Shown in pieces: positions 1 through 5,817 of a stretch of DNA of 5,817 nt (position 1 is its first letter; each line of letters starts with the position of its first letter). Origin of the DNA: Firmicutes bacterium UBA5420 (GTDB lineage: Bacteria; Bacillota; Limnochordia; Darwinibacteriales; Darwinibacteriaceae); NCBI GenBank assembly GCA_002409455.1, contig DHNI01000125.1, forward strand, positions 653 to 6,469, in the 5' to 3' direction. The translations under genes and the position numbers were made by a program. The notes under the pieces are model-generated. The model did no database searches, was not told the DNA's origin, and was given only the letters and a program-made list of their open reading frames with translations.

Positions 1-22
1 AGTAATATTTTGCCGCAGCAAT

Positions 23-50
23 GGATAGCTTAGGGTAAAAGCCCTAGGAG
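23..50 (+). promoter_or_regulatory. Leader hairpin overlapping the ribosome binding site of DUF5658 copy 1
   Basis: A 7-bp inverted repeat pairs 29-35 (CTTAGGG) with 42-48 (CCCTAGG), leaving the six-base loop TAAAAG. One pair (30 with 47) is a G-U wobble. The 3' arm contains the first GG of the Shine-Dalgarno GGAG at 47-50, so the folded RNA would hide part of the ribosome binding site of the gene starting at 60. The same element, including the preceding GGATA (23-27), recurs at 2524-2552 ahead of the second DUF5658 gene. No U-run follows, so it is not a simple terminator. A TAATAT at 3-8 could be a -10 box, but no -35 can be judged at the window edge. Regulation of translation is inferred; the ligand or protein, if any, is unknown. 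Confidence 0.5.
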
Positions 51-59
51 TTGTCCGCA

Positions 60-374
60 ATGCTCAAGGCCCGCAGCAAACAGCAAAGTTTGGTTTGGCT
101 TCTTCTTTTGCTAGCTCTCCTTAATGCAATTGACTACTTTGCCACCCAGGATCTCATTGCTCGAGGGCTTTCCGAAGAATGGAATCCCCTAATGCGAAAT
201 CTAGTGGGTACAGCCTATTTCCCCATCTACAAGCTAGTCTTGATACCCTTGGGGCTGATGGCTTTATGGCTAGCAAGGGAAAGCCTTTTTCCAAAGTACT
301 TTCCGTTGGTTAAGCTTACCTGTGCCTTGTACGCGGTGGTTGTTACATATACTTTGGTGATATTCTATCTTTGA
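60..374 (+). CDS. DUF5658 family small membrane protein, copy 1
   Basis: This 104-residue protein has three hydrophobic segments (about residues 11-28, 56-72 and 84-104) and almost no soluble part. Family hallmarks are visible: N22 and D25 in an N-x-x-D-x-F-A-T motif at the end of the first helix, an E-W-N-P-L-M-R motif at 40-46, and Y57-K58 opening the second helix. These match the DUF5658 pattern (asparagine/aspartate, threonine, glycine, E-x-N-P, lysine), whose biochemical role is unknown to me. I chose ATG 60 because GGAG at 47-50 lies nine bases upstream, exactly as for the paralogue at 2562; an in-frame TTG at 51 abuts the GGAG and is a poor start. The stop lies 17 bases before the prepilin peptidase ATG, suggesting cotranscription and a possible link to prepilin processing or pilus assembly. 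That link is inferred from position only. Confidence 0.85.
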   Translation: MLKARSKQQSLVWLLLLLALLNAIDYFATQDLIARGLSEEWNPLMRNLVGTAYFPIYKLVLIPLGLMALWLARESLFPKYFPLVKLTCALYAVVVTYTLVIFYL

Positions 375-391
375 AATAGTTGGTGATTGAC

Positions 392-1111
392 ATGGAGGCT
401 ATCCCAATTTTCCTTTCTTTTGCTTTTGGTCTTGTTTTTGGTAGTTTCTATAACGTGGTCATTTACCGCGTGCCCCGTGCTCTCTCTATCGTCAAACCAG
501 GGTCAAGCTGTCCCGTTTGTGGCCACCAACTGGCTCCCATTGAGCTTGTACCGGTAGCTAGTTATTTAGTGCAGCGGGGACGTTGCAGATCCTGTGGAGC
601 ACCTATTCACTGGCGCTATCCGGTGATCGAGTTAATGACAGGACTGGGCTTCGCCCTTGTTGCTTGGACAAGCACATCGTGGCAAGATTTCGTCACTGGC
701 CTTATCTTCTTTTCGCTCCTTTTGATCTTAGGGATCATTGATTTAGAACATAAACTGCTACCAAACGCTCTGACTTTGCCTGGAGTCGGCTTTGGTTTGC
801 TTTTCTCGCGTTTTGGCTGGACGCTTCCCTTTTCGTGGAGTGTTTTGGGTGCGGTGGTAGGTTTTGGGTTACTCTTTGCCATTGCTCTCATTTCCAGAGG
901 GGGCATGGGTATGGGTGATGTCAAGCTCATGGCGTTGATTGGTTCTTTCTTAGGTTGGAGAGCAGTGTTTTATGTGCTATTTGGTGCAGCTCTGTTTGGC
1001 AGTGTGGGAGGATTGTTATACCTGTACAGAACAAAGCAAGGTAAGAAAACGCCAATACCGTTTGGGCCTAGTCTGGCACTGGCAGCCTTCTTGTACTTTT
1101 TGGTTGTCTAG
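392..1111 (+). CDS. pilD: Prepilin peptidase / N-methyltransferase (A24 family)
   Basis: This polytopic inner-membrane aspartic protease would cleave the leader of type IV prepilins after glycine and methylate the new N-terminus. The start at ATG 392 gives 239 residues and follows GGTGA at 382-386; TTG 380 and GTG 383 are in-frame alternatives. The N-terminal region has the G-S-F-Y-N-V-V-I-Y-R-V-P motif (17-28). A cytoplasmic zinc-binding loop follows, with C40-x-x-C43 and C65-x-x-C68, then R75-Y-P-x-x-E80. Both catalytic aspartates are present: D117 in the I-D-L-E-H-K-L-L-P-N motif and D176 in the G-M-G-D-V-K motif. Several transmembrane helices fill the rest, ending with a P-I-P-F-G-P motif. 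The four cysteines favour a bifunctional peptidase-methylase over the short archaeal-type enzymes. Length is slightly below the usual 250-290. It sits between DUF5658 and a PilX-like gene, consistent with a pilus operon. The homologous gene at 2877 is dead, so this is the only working copy in the window. PilD, ComC and GspO are equivalent names that the sequence cannot separate. Confidence 0.95.
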   Translation: MEAIPIFLSFAFGLVFGSFYNVVIYRVPRALSIVKPGSSCPVCGHQLAPIELVPVASYLVQRGRCRSCGAPIHWRYPVIELMTGLGFALVAWTSTSWQDFVTGLIFFSLLLILGIIDLEHKLLPNALTLPGVGFGLLFSRFGWTLPFSWSVLGAVVGFGLLFAIALISRGGMGMGDVKLMALIGSFLGWRAVFYVLFGAALFGSVGGLLYLYRTKQGKKTPIPFGPSLALAAFLYFLVV

Positions 1112-1123
1112 GATTGACACCAT

Positions 1124-2489
1124 ATGAAGGTAAGTTTGGTGGAATGGAACAATGAACGAGGATCAGCATTACTTTTGATGATCATTGTAGCGATGATATT
1201 GCTGTTTTTGGGCGGTTCCTTGGGGGTTCTAGCTGCGGTGGAAAGTCGCATGGCCCAGCGCGAAGAAGTAGCTATGCAAGCCTGCTACTTGGCTCGTTCA
1301 GGGGTGGATGCTGTTGCTCAGGAAATTATTGATAATGCTGAGTCAATCAACGATCTAATAGATGAGGCAGGAGGCAAAATTCAATTTGAACCTGTTCCCT
1401 TCGAAAACGGGGGAACATCCTCGATTGAGGTCTTTAGGTATGGGGACGGTTTGACGGTGAGATCTACAGGAACCATTAAGGGTAGCAATTACACCGTTGA
1501 ATTAATTATGAACAAGAGTGTGCCTGATTTTGATTTTAAGGAGGCAGTCTTTGCTTCAAGTGAAGGAAGTTCGGGTAAGCCCGCCATAGAATTGATTGGC
1601 GGAGCGAGCGTTGAAGGTAACGTTGCAACGAACACGGTCGGTAAGAATTCTGTGAAATTCTCCGGCGGAACCAAGATAAATGGTAACCTGCAAGTCGGAC
1701 CCGGTGCAAATCCAAAAGAAGTAGTGCAGGTTAATGATAACGGTCAAGGTGTTGTGGGTGAGATCGTCAACCTACCCGGCAGAGTGGTCTTTCCCGAGGT
1801 GGTTTTCCGTAATTCCCAACGAATCTATTGCCTAGAGGCGAGTTCAATACACCAACGCAAAAAGATTACTTGATTGAAGAAGATGGTTGGTACGACATAA
1901 TTCATACATTCAGCAACCGGAAATTGCAGATTGACTTGAAAAACGGCACCAGAACAATTCGGGTTGCCAAGTTGGTTGTCGGCGGTCCTATCCAACTTCT
2001 TAACCCAGAAGGTGGACAGTTAATCCTTTATGTCGCTCAAGAGATCTCAAGGGATGGTGGTGATGCTCATATTAATTATCCCGACAATGGCCCCTATAAT
2101 CCGTCTGTACGTACCCTTTATTACGCAGGACAGGGGGAATTTTGGAATGAACAATTCAAGATGCAAACATTGTCATTAAAGATGCGCCAGTCTTTTTAGG
2201 TCATGGGGTTTTTGTAAAGGGGAGTATTGTTAGTGGTGGGAAAAGGGTTGAAATAAATGGTGGCGCCGATGCATCCAAAGGTTTGATTTATGCTCCGGAT
2301 GCTGACATTGTTCTTGGTGGCGGCGGGGCAACTGCTGCCGTCGTGGGAAGTACTTTCAAAGCCAGCGGAGGCGCTAAAGTAACGTATTTGGAAGATGCGT
2401 TCAAAGATAGTTTTGTGAATGGACTTATAAACCCAAAGTTCGAAGATAGCAACCATTACATTAGAGGATTCTGGTCTGCGAAGCGCTAA
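1124..2489 (+). pseudogene. PilX-type pilus assembly protein, interrupted by two frameshifts
   Basis: Three consecutive frames together make one protein of about 455 residues. Frame A (1124 to about 1812) starts with a short charged leader, E11-R-G13, then a long hydrophobic helix (about 14-41). Next comes the segment Q-A-C-Y-L-A-R-S-G-V, typical of PilX_N proteins, where prepilin-like chains carry an A-x-x-A-x-x-G motif. The prepilin Glu at mature +5 is replaced by Leu if cleavage follows G13. The rest is glycine- and valine-rich, with repeated G-G-x-x-I/V-x-G-N turns suggesting beta structure. Frame B (about 1813-2158) continues with the LPRGEFNTPTQKDY region and ends at TAG 2197. Frame C (about 2160-2489) continues as DANIVIKDAPVFLG and then the APDADIVLGGGG and ASGGAKVTY motifs, ending at TAA 2487. 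Both shifts go the same way, as if one base were lost near 1805-1830 and another near 2151-2165. True decay or sequencing error are both possible. The gene follows the prepilin peptidase by 12 bases. Confidence 0.8.
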
Positions 2490-2523
2490 AGCAGGCAGCC
2501 ACCCTATATTATTGTTAACAAGC

Positions 2524-2552
2524 GGATACCCTAGGGTAAAAGACCCTAGGAG
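2524..2552 (+). promoter_or_regulatory. Leader hairpin overlapping the ribosome binding site of DUF5658 copy 2
   Basis: A perfect 8-bp inverted repeat pairs CCTAGGGT (2530-2537) with ACCCTAGG (2543-2550) around the loop AAAAG (2538-2542). The 3' arm runs into the GGAG at 2549-2552, so pairing would cover the first two bases of the Shine-Dalgarno of the gene starting at 2562. Loop, stem and the upstream GGATA (2524-2528) match the element at 23-50, where the stem is 7 bp with one G-U wobble. A TATATT at 2505-2510 lies at almost the same distance upstream as TAATAT does in copy 1 and may be a -10 box, but I see no convincing -35. A translational switch or a protein-binding site is inferred. Confidence 0.55.
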
Positions 2553-2561
2553 TGAATGTCC

Positions 2562-2876
2562 ATGTCGGAACGCGAAACCCGGTTTAGAGGCCTCTTCTGG
2601 ATGTTGATGCTAATTGCTTTGTTCAACACTGTAGATTTTTTTGCCACACAGGATCTCGTTGCCTTCGGGGATCACAATGAATGGAATCCCTTGATGCGTG
2701 GATTGGTGGGCACACCTTATTTCGCAGTTTACAAGTTGGTTCTGATTCCAGTTGGCCTATTATTTCTCTGGTCTGTCCGTAAGTGGGTTGTCCCCAAATA
2801 CGAGGGGCTAATTCGATTGGCTTGTGGAGCATATACTCTCTTAATGGCTTATACTTGGGTTGTTTTTTACATATAA
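2562..2876 (+). CDS. DUF5658 family small membrane protein, copy 2
   Basis: This is a 104-residue paralogue of the protein at 60-374. It aligns without gaps and is identical at about half of the positions (54 of 104 by hand count). The family signature is fully kept: N-x-x-D-F-F-A-T-Q-D-L at the end of helix 1, E-W-N-P-L-M-R in the loop, Y-K-L-V-L-I-P opening helix 2, and a hydrophobic third segment to the C-terminus. The divergent parts are the first ten residues and the loop before the third helix. ATG 2562 is preferred over in-frame ATG 2556 because it places GGAG (2549-2552) nine bases upstream, as in copy 1; the first ATG would leave only three. The stop abuts the GTG of the ruined peptidase at 2877. 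An intact frame beside a dead neighbour suggests selection for this protein itself. Function unknown. Confidence 0.85.
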   Translation: MSERETRFRGLFWMLMLIALFNTVDFFATQDLVAFGDHNEWNPLMRGLVGTPYFAVYKLVLIPVGLLFLWSVRKWVVPKYEGLIRLACGAYTLLMAYTWVVFYI

Positions 2877-3574
2877 GTGGTTAGGGTAATCGGCAACACG
2901 GACGTGTTTCTGGGCCTTTCGGTTTTTCTCTTGGGTATAGTGTTCATTAGCTTTTGTAATGTGGCGCTTTATCGTTTGCCTCGCAAGTTATCATTAGTCA
3001 AGCTGGGATAGAGCTGTCCCAAGTGTGGCCATAGATTACGGATAAGCGAATTAAAACCGGTGGTCAGTTTTCTATGGCAAAAAGGTGCCTGTAAGGAGTG
3101 TCGTGATAAAACTTTGCTACGCTACCCTTTAGTAAAATTCGCAAGGGGCGTAGGCTTCCTGGCTGTTTTATGACATCGTTCATCCTTAGGGGAACCTCTG
3201 GTCGGATTTGGCTTAAGCTAATGACTGTTACTTCGAGCACAAGCTACCACCTAATGTATTGACTGTTTCGTGCACTGCGCGAGGTGTGATATTTAGTTTC
3301 CTCGGGTGGACAAGCTCCTTTTGGATGAGTTTGCTGAGGGCGGGGGTTGATTTTCTTCTCATGTTTGCTATTGCTTTGATCTTTCGGGGCAGAATGGGCA
3401 TGGGGGATGCGAAGCTGATGGCGATGATTGGCGCCTTTATGGGCTGAAGGAGTGTGTTCTATGCACCTTTTGGAGCCTCACTCTTGGGAAGTGTTGGGGG
3501 GTATCAAAAGACTCCTATTCCGTTCTGTTCGAGTGGTTGTAGCTGTACTTGTCTTGTGTTTTGTCGTCCATTAG
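2877..3574 (+). pseudogene. Decayed second prepilin peptidase
   Basis: Starting at GTG 2877, the reading frame gives a recognisable A24 peptidase: a hydrophobic N-terminus, the S-F-C-N-V-A-L-Y-R-L-P motif, a zinc loop with C-P-K-C and C-K-E-C, and R-Y-P-L-V. TAG 3009-3011 interrupts it just before the first CxxC, where the intact copy has serine (a TCG to TAG change would explain it). TGA stops this frame again at 3169-3171. The homology then moves to another frame from about 3223 (E-H-K-L-P-P-N, corresponding to E-H-K-L-L-P-N of the catalytic region), with a net loss of sequence and the first catalytic Asp out of register. The second catalytic motif, G-M-G-D-A-K, survives at about 3400. TGA 3445-3447 replaces the tryptophan of the L-G-W motif. 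The tail lacks the tyrosine-rich loop after G-S-V-G-G, keeps K-T-P-I-P-F, and shifts frame again to end at TAG 3572-3574. With this many lesions, sequencing error is not a plausible explanation. Confidence 0.9.
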
Positions 3575-3627
3575 GGAACTTGGTCATAGACAAGAATTGT
3601 GTTAGTACATATGAAGGGGGTATTGGG

Positions 3628-4758
3628 ATGCATCGTAAGTCAATTGGAGTTTTGCTTGTAATGGTGCTAGCGTCTTTAAGCGTAGCGGGGTGCTTGTTCT
3701 CCATTCCCGGCATGAATAATTCAGAGTTATCTATTCAAGGTACCGTTGTCAATGAAGAAAATGTCGGCATTGCGAACGTAGCAGTCTACCTCGATGGAGA
3801 TTACGCCACAATGACCAAAGCTAACGGTAGTTGGACGTATGAAGCCGCCAAGAAGGGGGCTAAGGTAACCTTTCGAAAGGGTGACTGGAGTTTCACGACG
3901 AACATTGATTCCGTTGGGAAAGCGGGGCAAGTATTCTTGACTATCGGTATCGAAGACACTGCAGGTGAACCTTCGACAGCCTATATGGTGAGTGGTAAGG
4001 TTGTTGATGACGCAGGTGAGGGCATCCCAAGTGTAACGGTTACGTTTACTTTTGCAGATGATAGTTTTGTAACAGCGGTTACCAATTCCAGTGGTGATTT
4101 CAGCAAGAGCGATTTAGAAGGTGCTGTTACGATTAAAGCCGAGAAAACAGGCTATAATATTCCTGGTTTCTTTAAGGTAAATGGTGAAGAAAGAAATATT
4201 ACCTTTATTGGTAATACTGGCACTTTAGGTGCTTATGAAGTGAGCGGGATCGTGGAAAGTACTGGTGGATTAGCCATCGAAGGTGTAGTTCTCACTTTCG
4301 AAGATGGGAACGGCACTGTACAAACAGCTCGTTCTGGGTCTGATGGTTCCTATTCAAAATCCGGCTTATTCGGAAAGCTGACTATCACAGCAGTCCTTGA
4401 CGGATGGGAGTTTACACCAGCAAGTCGTGCTATAAGCAGCGAGGATCCAGAACTCAATTTTTATGGTACTCCAAGTCTAGAGAGAACCTATGCTGCTTCA
4501 GGTGCTATCCTAATCTCTGGTGGTACGGATGATGGAAACCCTGTGGCAGCTGTTCAGATAAAGTTAGAGCTTCTGGATTTTGATGAGGCAACGCGTGTCG
4601 ATCTGCACACAATCACAACGCCAGAGGGTGTTTGGCAGATGGACGGGCTCGTTGGACGAGTTAGAATTACTCCTATAAAAGACGGTTTTACCTTTACTCC
4701 AAGCTCGCAAATTATTGATAAAGGGCTCCAATTTATCGGTTTTGTTGCCACTCCATAA
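3628..4758 (+). CDS. Surface lipoprotein with four carboxypeptidase-regulatory-like beta repeats
   Basis: This 376-residue protein is predicted to be exported and lipid-anchored. The signal peptide has H2-R3-K4, a hydrophobic core to residue 18 and the lipobox V19-A20-G21-C22, so the mature chain of 355 residues starts at Cys22. Four repeats of about 85-90 residues follow, at about 35-115, 119-200, 203-283 and 288-376. Each opens with a Y-x-x-S-G-x-V-like strand (S-I-Q-G-T-V in the first). It then has a P/E-x-V-x-V-x-F strand, a T-x-x-x-G-x-(Y/F/W) turn and a G-(Y/W/F)-x-(F/I)-x-P segment with an F-x-G ending. This matches carboxypeptidase regulatory-like/Ig-like folds of surface proteins, which usually act as structural or binding modules, not enzymes; no catalytic motif is seen. 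ATG 3628 is chosen for AAGGGGG at 3614-3620 and the signal peptide. The same frame is open from 3454, but that part is peptidase relic. The ligand is unknown. Confidence 0.85.
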   Translation: MHRKSIGVLLVMVLASLSVAGCLFSIPGMNNSELSIQGTVVNEENVGIANVAVYLDGDYATMTKANGSWTYEAAKKGAKVTFRKGDWSFTTNIDSVGKAGQVFLTIGIEDTAGEPSTAYMVSGKVVDDAGEGIPSVTVTFTFADDSFVTAVTNSSGDFSKSDLEGAVTIKAEKTGYNIPGFFKVNGEERNITFIGNTGTLGAYEVSGIVESTGGLAIEGVVLTFEDGNGTVQTARSGSDGSYSKSGLFGKLTITAVLDGWEFTPASRAISSEDPELNFYGTPSLERTYAASGAILISGGTDDGNPVAAVQIKLELLDFDEATRVDLHTITTPEGVWQMDGLVGRVRITPIKDGFTFTPSSQIIDKGLQFIGFVATP

Positions 4759-4895
4759 AGTGTATCAATAGATTCGCTCACCCCCTAGGGGCACTCTAGG
4801 CTTAATGCTGTTCGCACAAGGGAAACCCTTTAATCTGAAGAATATAGTAGTAGCAGGTAATAGGTAGGAGTAGTGTGTTGGGGGGGATTATAGAT
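4759..4895. other. Intergenic stretch with small inverted repeats
   Basis: This gap holds a CCCCTAGGGG palindrome (4782-4791) and overlapping CCTAG/CTAGG arms (4784-4788 and 4796-4800). A five-bp hairpin AAGGG-AAA-CCCTT follows (4818-4830). The last could be a weak terminator stem, but only a short T stretch follows. The CCTAGG arms recall the leader hairpins at 29-48 and 2530-2550, although loop and spacing differ. A short frame from ATG 4805 has no recognisable product. No RNA gene or convincing promoter is visible. Confidence 0.35.
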
Positions 4896-5817
4896 ATGGA
4901 CTCTAGAAAGTTATATGATCTGGTTGAACTCGGAGAGGATTCGTCTTTGCAGCTCAAGGTGAGATTTGATAGCGTTGATCAACTTGCGGCAGAACTTTGT
5001 GCATTTTCCAACTCCGAAGGCGGACAGATACTTGTAGGAGTAAGTGATAATGGCGATATTATTGGCCTGGATCAGCGGCAAGTACAAAAGCTCAATCAAG
5101 ACATATCCAACGCTTGTTCTCAAAAAATTGATCCGCCTATTAGTGTTACGACCAAAAATGTTTTGCTTGATGGAAAGGTCGTTGTTGTTATTGATGTTCC
5201 GCGGGGTGCAAACAAGTTCTACATGGCAAATGGCAGAGATATTTGGGTTAAGGTTGGAGCGGATAAACGTAGAGCCAGTCGTGAAGAGATTCAAAGGCTA
5301 TTACAAGAATCGTCCAATCTATACGCTGATGAAGGTGCAGTAGAGGGGACGAGTCTTGCTGATCTTGATCTGCGTGAATTCCGTGATCTTTACGAACGTC
5401 GGACCAAGGAATCCTTTGATGATCTAGATATCCCCATCGAGAAATTGCTGGAAAACATGAAGCTTATGGTGGGAGGAAAATGTACACTTGCTGGTCTTTT
5501 GCTCTTTGGTAAGAATCCTCAGAATATGCGCCCGAGTTTTCTAGTAAAGGCTGTATCGTATCTTGGCAATGATCCAGCTGGGGATAGATATCGGGATAGC
5601 AGGGATCTTAGGGGAACCATACCACAACTATATGAAGCATCAATGGCATTTTTAGTTAATAATCTGCGCATGTTACAGGGAGATCAAGGCTTTAACACCC
5701 TAGGCATCTTGGAAATTTCGAAGGTTGCTTTGGAAGAAGCCGTCATCAACGCCCTTGTTCATCGCAACTATTACATTTCCAGCAACATTAGAATATTCAT
5801 TTTTGATGATCGTGTGG
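4896..5817 (+). CDS. AlbA_2 (Schlafen-type) and HATPase protein, 3' truncated by window end
   Basis: The frame is open from ATG 4896 to the window edge, giving 307 codons of a protein usually about 450-550 residues long. The N-terminal 120 residues form an AlbA_2 domain: a D-S-S-L-Q-L-K motif (15-21), then A-F-S-N-S-E-G-G (36-43), I-L-V-G-V (45-49) and D-x-G-x-I-I-G-L (51-58). A linker follows, with the segment L-A-G-L-L-L-F-G-K-N-P and then E-E-A-V-I-N-A-L-V-H-R-N-Y (280-292). N285 and the H-R-N-Y motif are the N-box region of a GHKL-type ATPase (HATPase_c_4). This is the COG2865 layout, often labelled RNA-binding, ATP-binding or RecG-like protein; its role is poorly defined, with regulation or phage defence possible. 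The G-box of the ATPase lies beyond the window. GGGGGG at 4881-4886 precedes ATG 4896 by nine bases; in-frame GTG 4875 and TTG 4878 behind GGAG (4867-4870) are alternatives. No relation to the pilus module is apparent. Confidence 0.88.
   Translation, partial: MDSRKLYDLVELGEDSSLQLKVRFDSVDQLAAELCAFSNSEGGQILVGVSDNGDIIGLDQRQVQKLNQDISNACSQKIDPPISVTTKNVLLDGKVVVVIDVPRGANKFYMANGRDIWVKVGADKRRASREEIQRLLQESSNLYADEGAVEGTSLADLDLREFRDLYERRTKESFDDLDIPIEKLLENMKLMVGGKCTLAGLLLFGKNPQNMRPSFLVKAVSYLGNDPAGDRYRDSRDLRGTIPQLYEASMAFLVNNLRMLQGDQGFNTLGILEISKVALEEAVINALVHRNYYISSNIRIFIFDDRV

Larger units (their letters stand above)
23..1111 (+). repeat. Duplicated module, copy 1: hairpin, DUF5658, prepilin peptidase
   Basis: This segment matches 2524-3574 in order and orientation: GGATA plus hairpin, then a 104-residue DUF5658 gene, then a prepilin peptidase gene. 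The best conserved DNA stretches are the leader (TAGGGTAAAAG, then CCCTAGGAGT) and the codons for the EWNPLMR and FATQDL motifs. The two DUF5658 proteins are about half identical, so the duplication is old or the modules were acquired separately. Copy 1 keeps an open peptidase frame; copy 2 does not. Confidence 0.75.
2524..3574 (+). repeat. Duplicated module, copy 2: hairpin, DUF5658, dead prepilin peptidase
   Basis: This is the second copy of the unit at 23-1111, about 2.5 kb downstream of copy 1 and in the same orientation. The hairpin and the DUF5658 frame are intact, while the peptidase has nonsense codons, frame changes and small deletions. Ten of the bases at the start of the following gene in module 1 (CATATGAAGG, 1121-1130) recur at 3609-3618, so the similarity may reach slightly past the peptidase. 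Confidence 0.7.

Noticed and set aside
51..59. TTG 51 as start of the first DUF5658 gene
   Set aside because: It directly abuts GGAG, whereas ATG 60 has the same nine-base spacing as the paralogue.
616..930. Reverse-strand open frames such as 616-930, 4554-4781 and 4911-5294
   Set aside because: They lie opposite clear coding frames, lack ribosome binding sites and resemble no known protein.
1800..2200. Programmed -1 frameshifting in the PilX-like gene
   Set aside because: Both shifts are in the -1 direction, but no X-XXY-YYZ slippery heptamer is in phase near either junction. A TAA at 1810 in the new frame also forces the first shift to occur after it.
3454..3627. Upstream extension of the lipoprotein gene as genuine coding sequence
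   Set aside because: The translated stretch matches the C-terminal part of the prepilin peptidase, and it would place the signal peptide and lipobox inside the protein.
3611..3661. ATG 3611 as a start of the gene after the dead peptidase
   Set aside because: Its frame closes after 16 codons; the same bases serve as the ribosome binding site for ATG 3628.
4811..4870. Resemblance of CGCACAAGGGAAACC to the start of a GEMM (cyclic di-GMP) riboswitch
   Set aside because: The second conserved half (ACGCAAAGCC-like) and the tetraloop receptor architecture are absent.
1..5817. CRISPR array, transposase, tRNA or rRNA
   Set aside because: No regularly spaced repeats, transposase motifs, terminal inverted repeats or structural RNA signatures were seen.

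Overview
The window looks like accessory chromosomal DNA from a bacterium with type IV pilus genes and lipoproteins. A Gram-positive lineage (Bacillota, Clostridia-like) is my guess. It rests on strong GGAG/GGGGG ribosome binding sites, moderate base composition judged by eye, a class A24 prepilin peptidase with a zinc-finger N-terminus, and a PilX-like pilus protein. Nothing here fixes the genus. Every gene is on the + strand.

The main structure is a divergent tandem duplication. Module 1 (23-2489) holds a short RNA hairpin overlapping the ribosome binding site, a 104-residue DUF5658 membrane protein (60-374), an apparently intact prepilin peptidase (392-1111), and a PilX-type pilus protein gene broken by two frameshifts (1124-2489). 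Module 2 (2524-4758) starts with a near copy of the same hairpin. It continues with a second DUF5658 protein of the same length, about half identical to the first (2562-2876), then a decayed second prepilin peptidase (2877-3574). A four-repeat surface lipoprotein (3628-4758) occupies the slot where module 1 has its pilus gene.

After an intergenic stretch with small inverted repeats (4759-4895), an unrelated gene begins. It encodes an AlbA_2 (Schlafen-type) plus HATPase protein of the COG2865 type (4896 to the window edge, truncated).

If functional, module 1 would supply the membrane enzyme that cleaves and N-methylates prepilins, a pilus-associated substrate (now broken, or misread by sequencing error), and a small membrane protein of unknown role. 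In module 2 the peptidase is dead while the DUF5658 copy and its leader hairpin are preserved. The most interesting signals are this hairpin, repeated at the head of both modules and able to sequester the ribosome binding site, and the persistence of DUF5658 beside a dead peptidase.
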